This document shows, in pieces, positions 9,087 to 19,193 of a stretch of DNA of 64,000 bases; the stretch's first letter is position 1; every line of letters starts with the position of its first letter. The position numbers and the translations under genes were made by a program. The notes under the pieces are model-generated. The model was not told the origin of the DNA, searched no databases, and saw only the letters and a program-made list of their open reading frames with translations. The DNA lies in assembly GCF_028683095.1 (NCBI RefSeq), contig NZ_JAJUBC010000001.1, forward strand, positions 186,001 through 250,000, read 5' to 3'. Origin of the DNA: Enterovibrio gelatinilyticus. GTDB lineage: Bacteria; Pseudomonadota; Gammaproteobacteria; Enterobacterales; Vibrionaceae.

Positions 9087-10457
9087 ATGACAGCATTAAC
9101 CCTTGCTTTCAAACATTGGCTATTTAACAAAAATAGCCTAATTCTCTTAGCCGACGTGGCACTGTTTGCCATATTAATGAACGTTCTCCCGTACGAGAAA
9201 GATGTTGTTATAGGTTTAAGCTTACTCGTTTTTGTCGCCATACTTTGGCTGACGGAAGCTCTACACGTCAGTATTACCGCCCTACTTGTTCCCGTATTAG
9301 CTGTAGGCTTAGGCGTGTTTAATACACCCGCCGCGCTCGCCAATTTCTCAAACCCAATTATCTTTTTGTTTTTGGGCGGCTTCGCACTCGCCGCGGCACT
9401 TCATACTCAAAAGCTTGACCAAGCCATTGCAGATAGAGTGCTGCTTCTAGCTAAGGGTCGAATGAGCGTGGCGGTAATGATGTTATTCGGCGTCACCGCA
9501 GGCCTCTCCATGTGGATTTCAAACACGGCAACAACCGCCATGATGCTTCCTTTGGTACTTGGCGTACTGGGCAAGGTGAATGCTAAATCTGAACGTGGAA
9601 CCTATGTGTTTGTACTACTTGGTATCGCTTATTGCGCAAGTATCGGTGGCATCGCAACGATTGTAGGTAGTCCGCCAAATGCGATTGCAGCCGCAGAAGT
9701 TAACTTGAGCTTCGTCGAGTGGATGAAGCTAGGTTTACCTATCACAGTGACACTATTGCCGATCACCATTGCTGTGCTGTATTTACTGACTAAACCAAAC
9801 TTAAGCCACACCTTTGAGCTGGACCACAAGCCCGTTGAATGGACCAATGAACGTCGCATTACCATTGCAGTTTTTGCACTTACCGTGTTCTGTTGGATAT
9901 TTAGTAAACCTATCAATCAAATGCTAGGAGGCTTAAGTAAGTTCGATTCATTGGTCGCTATTTCAGCCATCATCCTTCTCGGGGCTTCTCGTGTGGTTAA
10001 ATGGAAGGAAATCGAAAAAACAGCAGACTGGGGCGTACTATTGTTATTTGGCGGCGGTCTATGTCTCAGCAATGTCTTAAAAGCAACAGGGACCAGTGTT
10101 TTCTTGGCTGAGGGTTTGAGCAGCTTCCTCTCTTCTGCAGGGATGTTCTTTACTCTGCTTGCTGTGGTTGCCTTTGTCGTATTTCTAACAGAGTTTGCAA
10201 GTAACACTGCCAGCGCAGCCCTGCTTGTTCCAGTGTTTGCCACTGTTGCTGAAGCACTCGGTGTTTCCCCCGTGATCCTTTCGGCATTGATAGCAGTCGC
10301 TGCATCGTGTGCATTTATGCTCCCTGTCGCGACACCACCAAATGCGATTGTGTTTGCATCAGGCCACATCAAGCAATCTGAAATGATGCGTGCTGGTATT
10401 TACCTCAATATTGTCGCTATCACCGTACTCGCCATCTTTGCGTGGATGTTCTGGTGA
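9087..10457 (+). CDS. Na+/C4-dicarboxylate symporter, VcINDY-like (DASS/SLC13)
   Basis: A 456-residue inner-membrane transporter with about eleven membrane segments plus re-entrant hairpins. It carries both SNT signature motifs of the DASS family, [11 protein letters not shown] in the first half and [11 protein letters not shown] in the second, and the paired GSPPNAIA and [10 protein letters not shown] segments that build the sodium and substrate sites. It closely resembles the structurally characterised Vibrio cholerae VcINDY, which imports succinate and related dicarboxylates with sodium. Substrate is inferred from that resemblance. A good ribosome-binding site (GAGGAAG) precedes the ATG and a strong terminator follows, so it is probably monocistronic. 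The 286-base gap before it holds only a weak hairpin around 8918-8946. Confidence 0.9.
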   Translation: MTALTLAFKHWLFNKNSLILLADVALFAILMNVLPYEKDVVIGLSLLVFVAILWLTEALHVSITALLVPVLAVGLGVFNTPAALANFSNPIIFLFLGGFALAAALHTQKLDQAIADRVLLLAKGRMSVAVMMLFGVTAGLSMWISNTATTAMMLPLVLGVLGKVNAKSERGTYVFVLLGIAYCASIGGIATIVGSPPNAIAAAEVNLSFVEWMKLGLPITVTLLPITIAVLYLLTKPNLSHTFELDHKPVEWTNERRITIAVFALTVFCWIFSKPINQMLGGLSKFDSLVAISAIILLGASRVVKWKEIEKTADWGVLLLFGGGLCLSNVLKATGTSVFLAEGLSSFLSSAGMFFTLLAVVAFVVFLTEFASNTASAALLVPVFATVAEALGVSPVILSALIAVAASCAFMLPVATPPNAIVFASGHIKQSEMMRAGIYLNIVAITVLAIFAWMFW

Positions 10458-10520
10458 TCACTGAAGGCGCTATCATTTGAATTCATATCATTGGTAGCAT
10501 TCTGCCGTAACAATCATATC

Positions 10521-10548
10521 AAGTGGCCTTTTGGCCACTTTTTTGTTT
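10521..10548 (+). terminator. Terminator of the dicarboxylate symporter gene
   Basis: Arms aagtggcc and ggccactt with a four-base loop, followed directly by TTTTTGTTT. It lies between the symporter stop and the fabH start. Confidence 0.88.
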
Positions 10549-10644
10549 AACCACTTATTTTACTGGTGCCAAAGCGTCGGTTATTTGTTTCAGCCATGCG
10601 CAAGCGTTAGACTGAGTGCAATTCCATTAGAACAAGAGACTATC

Positions 10645-11733
10645 ATGCCATTTGCAGAAATTACGGGCTGGGGGAAATGTTTACCTCAGGCTGAGCTTAC
10701 AAATAATGACATCAGCACAATCATCGACACGTCCGACGAATGGATTTCATCACGTACAGGTATCAGCGCTAGGCGTATCAGCCACGTTAACACTTCCGAT
10801 ATGGCTACCGTTGCAGCAAAACACGCGTTAGCAAGCGCAGGCATCAATGGCGAAGACGTTGATTTAATCATAGTGGCCACCTGCTCTCCAGATACGCTGA
10901 TCCCGAACATTGCATCGAAAGTCCAGCTAGATATTGGCGCGAAACGCGCTGCAGCCTTCGATTTAAACGCAGCCTGCACAGGGTTTCTTTACGCATTAGA
11001 AACCGCAACGCGAATGATCCAAGCTGGCGCATATAAACACGCAGTGGTTATCGGTGCAGAGCGACTGACGTGGTATCTCGATTGGAGTAAGCGAGATACC
11101 GCCGTATTGTTTGGAGATGGTGCTGGCGCCGTTGTTCTCAGTCAAACCGATAAAGAAGTGGGTTTGCTTGATGCACAATTAGGCTGTGATGCTGAAGGGC
11201 GTGACGTCTTGGCCATTCCAGCCTTTGGTACTGCCATGCAGCGTTTTGAAGAGGACAGCGGATACTTCAGCTTCAATTTCGTGGGTCGTGAAATTTTTCG
11301 ACGTGCAGTGAAAGGCATGGGAGCAGCCGCCGGTGCTGTCCTGGGTCGCGCTAACGCAACCGCCAATGACATTGATCTTGTTATCCCTCACCAAGCAAAC
11401 AAACGCATTATTGAAGCGCTTTGCGATCACGCTAAGATTCCGTTAGACAAAGCATTTATCAATATACATAAGTACGGAAATACCTCTGCCGCCACCATTC
11501 CTATTGCGCTATGTGAAGCAGTAGAAGAAGGTCGCGTAACACCAAACAGCACTCTATTAATGGCAGCTTTCGGCGCTGGCTTAACATGGGGTGCAGGCAT
11601 GATTCGTTGGGGCGATCGTATCACTCCAATTGCAAACTCAGACGCAGCATTACCCCCGCCGGAAACATCGGCACTAGGCCTACTGGAAAACGCTGTCAAA
11701 CATTGCAAAGAAAATGCCGAGAAGAACCAATAG
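10645..11733 (+). CDS. fabH: 3-oxoacyl-ACP synthase III (KAS III), second-type FabH
   Basis: Condenses an acyl-CoA with malonyl-ACP to start fatty acid synthesis. The Cys-His-Asn catalytic triad is intact: Cys111 in NAACTGF, His in PHQANKRI and Asn in YGNTSAAT. The family start [14 protein letters not shown] and a preceding AAGAGA support the ATG at 10645, giving 362 residues. An upstream in-frame ATG would read through the preceding terminator and is rejected. This length is greater than the roughly 316 residues of the housekeeping FabH, with extra residues at the C-terminus, and it is not within a fab operon. It therefore resembles the second, chromosome-II-type FabH known from Vibrio cholerae rather than the fab-cluster enzyme; substrate preference may differ. 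Confidence 0.9.
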   Translation: MPFAEITGWGKCLPQAELTNNDISTIIDTSDEWISSRTGISARRISHVNTSDMATVAAKHALASAGINGEDVDLIIVATCSPDTLIPNIASKVQLDIGAKRAAAFDLNAACTGFLYALETATRMIQAGAYKHAVVIGAERLTWYLDWSKRDTAVLFGDGAGAVVLSQTDKEVGLLDAQLGCDAEGRDVLAIPAFGTAMQRFEEDSGYFSFNFVGREIFRRAVKGMGAAAGAVLGRANATANDIDLVIPHQANKRIIEALCDHAKIPLDKAFINIHKYGNTSAATIPIALCEAVEEGRVTPNSTLLMAAFGAGLTWGAGMIRWGDRITPIANSDAALPPPETSALGLLENAVKHCKENAEKNQ

Positions 11734-11778
11734 TGCTGGCATAGGCTAGCTGGACAAAACGGCTCTCTCGATAAAGAA

Positions 11779-11807
11779 AAAGCAGCGATTATCGCTGCTT
11801 TTTTTGT
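11779..11807. terminator. Bidirectional terminator between fabH and the GGDEF gene
   Basis: Arms agcagcga and tcgctgct with a three-base loop, flanked by an A-run on one side and a T-run on the other, between convergent genes. Confidence 0.88.
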
Positions 11808-11866
11808 GCTCTTTCTGTGCTTTTTTACTTAACGTTTAGTGCGCTGGCGTAACAGTACAAATTACG

Positions 11867-13234
11867 TCAGGCATCGGCTGGTATAAGCGATTCAGCAAAT
11901 ACCTCTACCCTATTTCTACCACCGTTTTTCGCTCGGTATAATGCGTCATCGGCGTCAGCAATCATTGCTGCGATACTCGCTTGACGCATAGAAGAAACAC
12001 CAATACTGCATGACAGTAATTCACCATGAGGCCAAGTTGCCGCTTCAAACGCCCAACGGATTTTTTCTGCAAGGAATGATGCTTGTGCTAAATTTCGTTT
12101 CGGACAGAAAATCACAAACTCTTCGCCACCCCAACGCACGATAACATCGCCACCTGAAGCAGATTCTCGCATGATGTCTGCAGCCAACACGAGCAAACGA
12201 TCCCCCATATCATGTCCGTAGGTATCGTTAACGCGTTTAAAATGATCGATGTCTATGCACAATACGGTGCAACTTCTGTCAGCACGTGACGTAATACGCT
12301 CTTCAAGCGCTTCATAAATATCCAGACGGTTTCGTAGCCCTGTCAGCGCATCCGTCGTTGCTAACACAGACAAAGTTTCACTTTTTTGCTTTAACGCCAT
12401 ATTGATAGACTTGAGACGCTCCGCTCGCGAGCGCTCCTGCTTATACGTGAGTCTGCTTTGTCTGTACTTGAGGGCCAAAATCACCACAACAACCAGTAAC
12501 CATAGTGACGTAATCCCTCTAAATAGCTGCGATTCGGATAACCAAAGCCCTTCAAAACGTATACTTTTAATCACCAACACATGATCACCAATAGTTGGAG
12601 TACTGCTGGTTGCTATTTCGATTAGTGGTACGTTTGTCAGTTCTGGTCCTGCATGCTCTAGCGCCAAATTCCGATCTGCAATCCACCATGATAGAACCTG
12701 AAAGGCATTCAATGGCAACGTATATTCAGATAAGACATCACTAGGGTTATATTCCAATCCATTGAATTTCATGGACACTGGATCTTCTACACTCGAATAT
12801 TGCGGGTTATAGTTGCGAAGGTAAACTCGTAGTCGCTCATTGGGCATTGGCGCCTTATATGCGGCTTCAATCACCAATGAATGATAATGCGTCAGATCGA
12901 CACCTTGTGTTACATCATCACTGATGCTAATCGCGACCTCGCAAAACGGCCACTTATACGCTTCACCTAAAGTGCAACTTAATACGGCATTCCCTGATTC
13001 ATCTGTAGTAACAATACCGCGAGTATCTCCACCCATCGGGGTGTCATCAATATAACGGTAGGTTAATTCCGTCGGTGACAACGTAAATGTTGATTTAGCG
13101 CCACCAGCGTAAAACCACAAAATTGAAGTAATAGAAAAAAATACGAGAGTGAACAGTACGATCAATGTTCTCGACGTGGATGCACTTGAAATCACAGAAT
13201 CATTCATCCATTTATTATTAACACCAATCTTCAC
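11867..13234 (-). CDS. Membrane-anchored diguanylate cyclase (GGDEF)
   Basis: A 455-residue protein with an N-terminal membrane segment (about 23-43), a periplasmic region of roughly 200 residues of beta-rich character, a second membrane segment (about 245-262), a short coiled coil, and a C-terminal GGDEF domain. The active-site loop is GGEEF at 369-373, preceded by DALTGLRNR and DIDHFKRVNDTYGH with the metal-binding aspartates, so it should make cyclic di-GMP. The inhibitory RxxD site five residues before the loop is absent, so feedback inhibition by that route is unlikely. The periplasmic part is not one I recognise by name; it presumably senses an extracytoplasmic signal. Start is uncertain: ATGs at 13234 and 13207 both lack clear ribosome-binding sites. 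Confidence 0.88.
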   Translation of the reverse strand: MKIGVNNKWMNDSVISSASTSRTLIVLFTLVFFSITSILWFYAGGAKSTFTLSPTELTYRYIDDTPMGGDTRGIVTTDESGNAVLSCTLGEAYKWPFCEVAISISDDVTQGVDLTHYHSLVIEAAYKAPMPNERLRVYLRNYNPQYSSVEDPVSMKFNGLEYNPSDVLSEYTLPLNAFQVLSWWIADRNLALEHAGPELTNVPLIEIATSSTPTIGDHVLVIKSIRFEGLWLSESQLFRGITSLWLLVVVVILALKYRQSRLTYKQERSRAERLKSINMALKQKSETLSVLATTDALTGLRNRLDIYEALEERITSRADRSCTVLCIDIDHFKRVNDTYGHDMGDRLLVLAADIMRESASGGDVIVRWGGEEFVIFCPKRNLAQASFLAEKIRWAFEAATWPHGELLSCSIGVSSMRQASIAAMIADADDALYRAKNGGRNRVEVFAESLIPADA

Positions 13235-13295
13235 AGCGAGTTCGTCAATGCCTCAAAACAAGAAGGTTAATCAAAATGCCATCGTTCCATGCATA

Positions 13296-13322
13296 CAGAA
13301 AAGGCATCAGTATGATGCCTTT
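13296..13322 (-). terminator. Terminator of nagK
   Basis: Perfect ten-base arms aaaggcatca and tgatgccttt with a three-base loop, followed on the minus strand by TTTTCTGT, 20 bases beyond the nagK stop. Confidence 0.82.
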
Positions 13323-13341
13323 CAATATCCGCCCGACAGCA

Positions 13342-14247
13342 CTATATATTTAAGAAAGCAGCGCCACGAACGCCACCTGAATCACCGTATTTGGCTTTAA
13401 TGATTTTTGGAGGATTGGCGATTGACAATAAGTATTTTGGCAAGCGTTTTGGCATTTCTTCATAGATATATTCGAAGTTTGACAAGCCGCCACCTAGAAC
13501 AACAACATCGGGATCAATGCCTGTAAACAGACCACCGAAAACCATCGCCAACATCTCAATGTACTTGTCGACAAATTCCGCGTCGCGCTCAACGCCCGCT
13601 TTGAAGTCAGAAATAATATCAATGGCTTTTTTGTCTTCGCCGTAAAAATGCGAATAAAGCATTTCGAAACCACGGCCTGATAGATAATTGTCAATACAGC
13701 CTTTCTTTTCACAACCACAGTCAAAAATTGGCGCGTTGTCACCAAGATGCAACCAGGCATCGATAGGCATACGCATATGACCTAGTTCACCAGCCACATT
13801 ATTTTTGCCAGACAGCACTTTGCCATTTACAACGATGCCGCCACCAAAGCCAGTGCCCAAAATCAAACCAAGAACAATCTTCTCGCCCTGAAGTGATTTA
13901 TCCCATGCTTCTGATAACGCAAAACAGTTCGCATCATTATTGAGCGCAACCGAACGTCCGATTTTTGCTTCTAGGTCAGCGCGAAGTGTTCTGCCCTTTG
14001 CAGCAGGAACATTCACTGTCAAAACCGAACCATCCTCGGCTTTTTCAATACCAGGAATACCAAGACCCACAGTGCCTTCACACCCCAATTCTTGATCATA
14101 CTTTTCAACCAAGTTCGCGAGCGTTTCAATCAATAGTGAGTAGTTGTCACCTGGCGTGGGCACGCGTTCCGACGCCACACGATTCAAATCGCGATCAAAC
14201 GCGCCAAATTCAATTTTTGTCCCACCCACGTCAAAGCCGTAATACAT
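13342..14247 (-). CDS. nagK: N-acetyl-D-glucosamine kinase (ROK family)
   Basis: Phosphorylates GlcNAc at O6 with ATP, feeding chitin or peptidoglycan-derived sugar into amino-sugar catabolism. The 301-residue protein begins [18 protein letters not shown] with the ROK phosphate-binding motif and follows E. coli NagK throughout: [36 protein letters not shown] with the catalytic Asp, [26 protein letters not shown], the zinc-binding [19 protein letters not shown], and [13 protein letters not shown]. It stands alone, followed by a clear terminator. Fructokinase Mak is a related alternative but the YLSGRGF and zinc motif context fits NagK better. Confidence 0.9.
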   Translation of the reverse strand: MYYGFDVGGTKIEFGAFDRDLNRVASERVPTPGDNYSLLIETLANLVEKYDQELGCEGTVGLGIPGIEKAEDGSVLTVNVPAAKGRTLRADLEAKIGRSVALNNDANCFALSEAWDKSLQGEKIVLGLILGTGFGGGIVVNGKVLSGKNNVAGELGHMRMPIDAWLHLGDNAPIFDCGCEKKGCIDNYLSGRGFEMLYSHFYGEDKKAIDIISDFKAGVERDAEFVDKYIEMLAMVFGGLFTGIDPDVVVLGGGLSNFEYIYEEMPKRLPKYLLSIANPPKIIKAKYGDSGGVRGAAFLNI

Positions 14248-14398
14248 CCTTTACTCCATTGTTCCTAAACTAAAATCTATAATCTGTCTGAATTATCCCT
14301 GTTTCAAACGCTTGGGAATGTGATTAAAGACAAAATAACCTTTCGTATGCGTGACTGACCACTGTGATTATGAGCGGTAAGTCGCAATAATCTATCGA

Positions 14399-15115
14399 CT
14401 ATGCTGGCCGAATCTCTCTAAATTTATCCAAGGCACCTGGAATGGGAAGGTCTAGTTGCCGCTTACCGGTTAAATAATGCTCACGAAACACATCAAACCA
14501 AGCGTCGAGACAAGCGGATGCTTCTTTTTCACCCGCTAATTCAAGCACTCTCGCGGCCACTTCAGCCGTCGCTAGCTGACATTCGCCAGCCGCTTCTCGC
14601 ATCTGATAACGAGATTGCGCATCGGGTTTGATGCTAAGCACTGGAATAGTATCCAACCAAGGGCTTTTGCGGAAAATCTTTTTCGCCTCACTCCATGTTC
14701 CATCTATCATGATGAACAAGGGTCTTTTCCCTTCTTGAAGCACGGGCTGACTAACAACACGCTGCTCATCAGCATATTGCCCTGGGAATACAACAAAGGG
14801 TTGCCAGCGAGGATCCTTGATAAGAGCGAGCATCTCTTCATTAGGCTGTTTACGCGACCAAATGTAGGCAAAAGTATCCTTGACCGTATCCGCAATCAAC
14901 CGGCCAGTGTTACTTGGCTTCAATACTTCATCATCATACATGACAAGTAAAAATCCCGCGTGTGTCGCCAAAGTGCGTCTTTCTGCGCAAATACAAAGCC
15001 TTTCAACAACCATACAATGAATACAACGAACCACGCTAGCACCTCGCGCACGAAAAGGTTTCGTGGACTGAGCTAAGCGTTGATCATAAAGCTGATGAAT
15101 TGAATGGAGTTTCAT
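14399..15115 (-). CDS. tapT: tRNA-uridine aminocarboxypropyltransferase (DTW domain)
   Basis: Family members transfer the 3-amino-3-carboxypropyl group of S-adenosylmethionine to U47 of tRNA (acp3U). The 238-residue protein has a zinc-ligand pattern CIHCMVVERLCIC near residues 31-43, then the core motif DGTW (the DTW signature) in MIDGTWSEAKKIFRKSPWL, and SRYQMREA, which is typical of the TapT (YfiP) subgroup rather than DtwA/TapA. Length matches E. coli TapT (about 230). It lies alone between nagK and a DUF3802 gene, all on the minus strand, without evidence for an operon. Confidence 0.87.
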   Translation of the reverse strand: MKLHSIHQLYDQRLAQSTKPFRARGASVVRCIHCMVVERLCICAERRTLATHAGFLLVMYDDEVLKPSNTGRLIADTVKDTFAYIWSRKQPNEEMLALIKDPRWQPFVVFPGQYADEQRVVSQPVLQEGKRPLFIMIDGTWSEAKKIFRKSPWLDTIPVLSIKPDAQSRYQMREAAGECQLATAEVAARVLELAGEKEASACLDAWFDVFREHYLTGKRQLDLPIPGALDKFREIRPA

Positions 15116-15234
15116 TAAAGGCGCCTAAAGAGAATAAAGGCGCATTTTAATCAGAGAATGGTTGGGTGCAACAACAAGTTAGTGATTGTACGAAAACAGG
15201 TGTTAGGCATCAATCACCGATAAGGCGTCAAAAC

Positions 15235-15579
15235 CTAAGCGCACTCAGCAACAGCAGCATCAAAGAGGTTCTTAACAAGGCCGATATACTCTTCGAGGAC
15301 ATTGATCTGCGCATAGGTAGGTTTTTGCTTCCAAACTGAACTCAAAATCTCTTCCAGATCAGCAACGACCTTATCTGCTTCACTCATCACCTTAAAGCGA
15401 AGAGTCTGAGGCATATCCTTGATTTGATCACAGATTGTCATGATTTGGCTGGCGACTAATTCATGAACAAGGTCTTCAATTGTTTCAGAGCCGACTTTGT
15501 CTCCAGCGGCAGAAAACGAACCTAAGTTCTCAACAAAATACTCGATCAAAGCCTCATACCCACTTGACTCAACGACCAT
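15235..15579 (-). CDS. DUF3802-like small protein
   Basis: A 114-residue acidic, largely alpha-helical, apparently cytoplasmic protein beginning MVVESSGYEALIEYFVENL, which I recognise as the DUF3802 family of Vibrionaceae and related marine gammaproteobacteria. Function is unknown. No signal peptide or membrane segment is visible. It has its own 267-base upstream region shared with the divergent hybrid histidine kinase gene. Confidence 0.6.
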   Translation of the reverse strand: MVVESSGYEALIEYFVENLGSFSAAGDKVGSETIEDLVHELVASQIMTICDQIKDMPQTLRFKVMSEADKVVADLEEILSSVWKQKPTYAQINVLEEYIGLVKNLFDAAVAECA

Positions 15580-15846
15580 CTAATTTCTCCGTTACATAAC
15601 TTCTTTGGCCCAATTTTATTGTGCTAATTTGAAAATTGATACCAATAAATTGGTCACATGTCACTTATTTGAATCATAGCGCTCACAACCTAATCATGCG
15701 TACTACATTATAAGCTCATGTTGTCTGAATGGATTTTCAGAGACTCGTCTATTCATAATATTTGAATTGTACTCATAACGGTGAAAGCGCTTAAAAAACA
15801 TACAGATCGCACTTGAGGACAAAGTGCACTTCATCAAGGATTCGAG

Positions 15847-18800
15847 ATGTCAGAGAAGCAAATTCAACGCGCAAACCAATTTCCTTTTTCAAAAAGCATT
15901 GTCGGAAAAGTCGGTTTCATCATGGCAATGATGACGCTTTGCGCCATGCTACTTTCCGTTTCTACTTATGTTATGCATGACAGTGCAAGCATCGATACGA
16001 CAAACACCAGTCAGTTAGAAATCCCAAGCGCCCTTTTGTCAGTATCAATGCTGCGGTATGCGGGTGAAATGAATCGGAGTATGTTGAGTTATGCTCTTGG
16101 GCAAGATGGCGCGCTAGACACTTACTACAAAAAAAAGAATAAGTTTGAAGTCTCTCTGCTTGAACTTCGCAAGATCCATAAAAGTGACACAACACATCTT
16201 GAGCAAATCGAATCAAATTTCGAAGCCTTCGTTAGCAAAATTGAAAATGACGTGATCATGCATTATGACCCACAGAGAGAGAAGTGGGCCATGAACGAAA
16301 AACGGCTCATCAAAGCGCAATTTGGCGTTGAGTTCTTTCGAATGATCAGCCTATTCCCAAGCCAGGCACAGCTTCATACCCCGCAAGTACACATTGAACG
16401 GGAGTACACAATCAAACTTCTCAAAGAAGAGGCGGACGACATGATGACGTCAGTCTTTTTCTATCTCAACGGAGAAGATAATCAAGTCAAAAAATTCAAC
16501 GAGAACTCGGCATTCTTTGCTAGGCATATTGCGCAATTAAGAGAGACAACCATCGATTCAGAAGAATTGAAATCACTCAATGAGATCCAATTATTAAACG
16601 AAGCACTTGCCATTCGCACTACACGTATTTTCAACGAGTATGAGCCGTTGAAAAAAGAACAAGCCATACAATCTTTAAAAACGATCAACAACCTTGAATA
16701 CAAAACGCTCGAGTCGTCACTGACTGAATTCTCTAGGGATGCAAGTTTTAGCGCAGCAAACTCGATGGCTAGCTTGCACAGCGTGCTTAAAAACAATCAG
16801 ATTTCATTCTTTGCCCTGTTCGCCATCATGTCATTGGTGAGCATCGTTTTAACCGTCTATATCTACAAAATGGTCACTCAGCCAATTGCTCGACTCGCGG
16901 ATACCATGCGAAATTTGGCGGATGGCAATACTGAAACCCCAATCCCATATAAAAATAGGCCCGATGAAGTCGGTCAGATTTCACATGCGTTAAGTTCGTT
17001 CCGCGATCACATCATTTCGCGTAATCAGGCAAGAGAACAATTGCTCTATCAAAAAGAGTTGGCTGAATCTGCATCAAAGACCAAAGCTCAATTCCTTGCA
17101 GCAATGAGTCATGAAATTCGTACGCCGATGAATGGCGTGATAGGTATGATTGATATTCTTCGTCGTTCGAAACTCGACTCCACGCAATTAGGCGTTGCCA
17201 ACACAGTTCGTGATTCCGCGCTATCATTGCTTTCCATCATTAACGATATTCTCGATTTTTCTCGTATCGAAGCCGGAAAAATGCGAATTGATGATGTGCC
17301 ATTCTCCCTTCGTAACATTGCAGAACAAGTGATGGACAACTTAGCCACTGAAGCCAGTGACAAGAATGTCTCTTTAACGCTTTATGTGGCACCTACTCTT
17401 CCCTCTTCCCTGTCTGGCGATCCAACACGAATCCGGCAAATTTTGTTTAACCTGATTGGTAATGGCATCAAGTTTTCTGGTGGGCAACCGCACCGAGGCG
17501 AAGTTCAAGTGTGGATTCGCAGCCAGCTCGACGAAAATAACAATTCATTTGTATCAATCGAGATCCGAGACAATGGTATAGGCATTGGTCCAGACAAACT
17601 CGAAGCGATATTCATGCCATTTACCCAAGCAGAATACTCCACCACTCGCCGATATGGCGGTTCAGGGTTAGGTCTAGCGATTAGCCAGAACATCGTCTCA
17701 TTGATGGGTGGTCATATCAGAGCAGAGAGTGAAGAAGGCATTGGCTCAACATTTACCGTTAACTTTAACCTTCCGTTGGCGAAGAATATTAACACGCCGA
17801 GCAGTTGCAACATCGACCAACTGAAACAAGCGGCAGCTTCTTTAAACAATATCATCTGCGTCAACACATTAGAAAATGGTGCGCTTAAAGTCGGTATTGA
17901 TAATTACTTACAGCAACTCAACATCTTGAACCATAGTCTTTCGGTTGAATTGCTCCATCAGCAGAAATTTGAAAGAAACGATGTTAAGTACGTCATTATT
18001 TGTCGTGATTATCTGCAAACTAAGCAGCTCATGCCTCCATTCATTTCAACCAATGCCGATATTCGCTATCTAGAATTAGACATGACACTCCCTGTGCACC
18101 GCTACGGTGGTATTGACGTGTTTGCCATCTATGCATCTCCAATGAAGTTATCTATCCTTATTAGTGGACTACGCATCTGTGTTGGCTTAGAAAGCCCTGA
18201 CTACCCCGCACTTGATACCACTGCTCGGGAAGCATTTATCGAACGCTCAGATCAAGACAATGGCACCATTTTAGTCGCAGAAGACAACGTGACTAACCAA
18301 ACTGTCATCAATAAGCAATTGACGTACCTTGGGTATAACGTCGTCATGACATCTGACGGCTTAGAAGCACTGCGCGCCTATCGAAAACAATCTTTCACCC
18401 TCGTCCTTACCGACTGCCACATGCCTAATATGGATGGCTACGAATTAACTCAAGCTATTCGTGTCGTTCAAAAAGAGCGTAATGAGTTCGTTCCTATCAT
18501 TGCACTCACGGCCAATGCCCTTGTGGGCGAAGCCGAGCGTTGCATAAAAACTGGCATGAACGATTTCATTGCCAAACCAGTAGAAATAGACGTTATACAA
18601 CGAGTACTCAGCAAATGGTGCTCTAAAAGCGAACCTTATTCGGACGTTGCTCTGCGTGCACCAGCAGATAAGCACGCAATGGAAGAACACTCGTTGGAAT
18701 TGGCTGGCACCGCGCCAATGAGCAAATCAATAGTGGGAGTTGTTGAACTCGAACCCAGTGTACTCGACAAGCTCTTTTGGGGAGACAAAGAAACCTATTG

Positions 18801-19119
18801 TGATGTTCTCGGTGAATACATCAAACACTGTGTGCCAGAGCTAAAAGATCTCGCTGTCTCACATGCCCCTTATGACTTTGAACAAATCAAAGCCTCTGCA
18901 CACAAATTAAAAACATCTTCTCGGAGTATCGGCGCGTTTGATTTGTCTGATCTCTGCGTGTCATTGGAACAAAGCGCTGATACAAAAAATAAGGATATTG
19001 AATCACTTCTCTTTGCCTTAGGAGAGCAACTTGAAGGCACCATTCACGCCGTAGAAACTAAAAGATATGACCTCCTGACAGAGCTTGATTATGGGAAAGT
19101 CGACACACCAAACACGTGA
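15847..19119 (+). CDS. Hybrid sensor histidine kinase with receiver and HPt domains
   Basis: A 1090-residue inner-membrane phosphorelay sensor. Order: membrane segment about 20-45; periplasmic helical sensor to about 320; membrane segment about 322-345; HAMP about 345-400; HisKA with the phospho-acceptor His422 in MSHEIRTPMNG; HATPase with FNLIGNGIKFS, DNGIGIG and GGSGLGLAI; a divergent region about 640-800 that looks like a degenerate receiver lacking the acidic pocket; a full receiver with acceptor Asp856 (VLTDCHMPNMDGYE); and an HPt domain with His1019 in SAHKLKTSS. This is the ArcB/TorS/BarA architecture, so a separate response regulator should exist elsewhere; none is adjacent. AAGGA lies 8 bases before the ATG. 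It is followed after 74 bases by a CheX-like gene, probably cotranscribed. Confidence 0.92.
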   Translation: MSEKQIQRANQFPFSKSIVGKVGFIMAMMTLCAMLLSVSTYVMHDSASIDTTNTSQLEIPSALLSVSMLRYAGEMNRSMLSYALGQDGALDTYYKKKNKFEVSLLELRKIHKSDTTHLEQIESNFEAFVSKIENDVIMHYDPQREKWAMNEKRLIKAQFGVEFFRMISLFPSQAQLHTPQVHIEREYTIKLLKEEADDMMTSVFFYLNGEDNQVKKFNENSAFFARHIAQLRETTIDSEELKSLNEIQLLNEALAIRTTRIFNEYEPLKKEQAIQSLKTINNLEYKTLESSLTEFSRDASFSAANSMASLHSVLKNNQISFFALFAIMSLVSIVLTVYIYKMVTQPIARLADTMRNLADGNTETPIPYKNRPDEVGQISHALSSFRDHIISRNQAREQLLYQKELAESASKTKAQFLAAMSHEIRTPMNGVIGMIDILRRSKLDSTQLGVANTVRDSALSLLSIINDILDFSRIEAGKMRIDDVPFSLRNIAEQVMDNLATEASDKNVSLTLYVAPTLPSSLSGDPTRIRQILFNLIGNGIKFSGGQPHRGEVQVWIRSQLDENNNSFVSIEIRDNGIGIGPDKLEAIFMPFTQAEYSTTRRYGGSGLGLAISQNIVSLMGGHIRAESEEGIGSTFTVNFNLPLAKNINTPSSCNIDQLKQAAASLNNIICVNTLENGALKVGIDNYLQQLNILNHSLSVELLHQQKFERNDVKYVIICRDYLQTKQLMPPFISTNADIRYLELDMTLPVHRYGGIDVFAIYASPMKLSILISGLRICVGLESPDYPALDTTAREAFIERSDQDNGTILVAEDNVTNQTVINKQLTYLGYNVVMTSDGLEALRAYRKQSFTLVLTDCHMPNMDGYELTQAIRVVQKERNEFVPIIALTANALVGEAERCIKTGMNDFIAKPVEIDVIQRVLSKWCSKSEPYSDVALRAPADKHAMEEHSLELAGTAPMSKSIVGVVELEPSVLDKLFWGDKETYCDVLGEYIKHCVPELKDLAVSHAPYDFEQIKASAHKLKTSSRSIGAFDLSDLCVSLEQSADTKNKDIESLLFALGEQLEGTIHAVETKRYDLLTELDYGKVDTPNT

Positions 19120-19193
19120 GAACTCAGCACGTTTCTAAATTTAGTGCCAAACTTGACGAGATAAATCTAATAAAACCAACGAGCGAGCCATTT

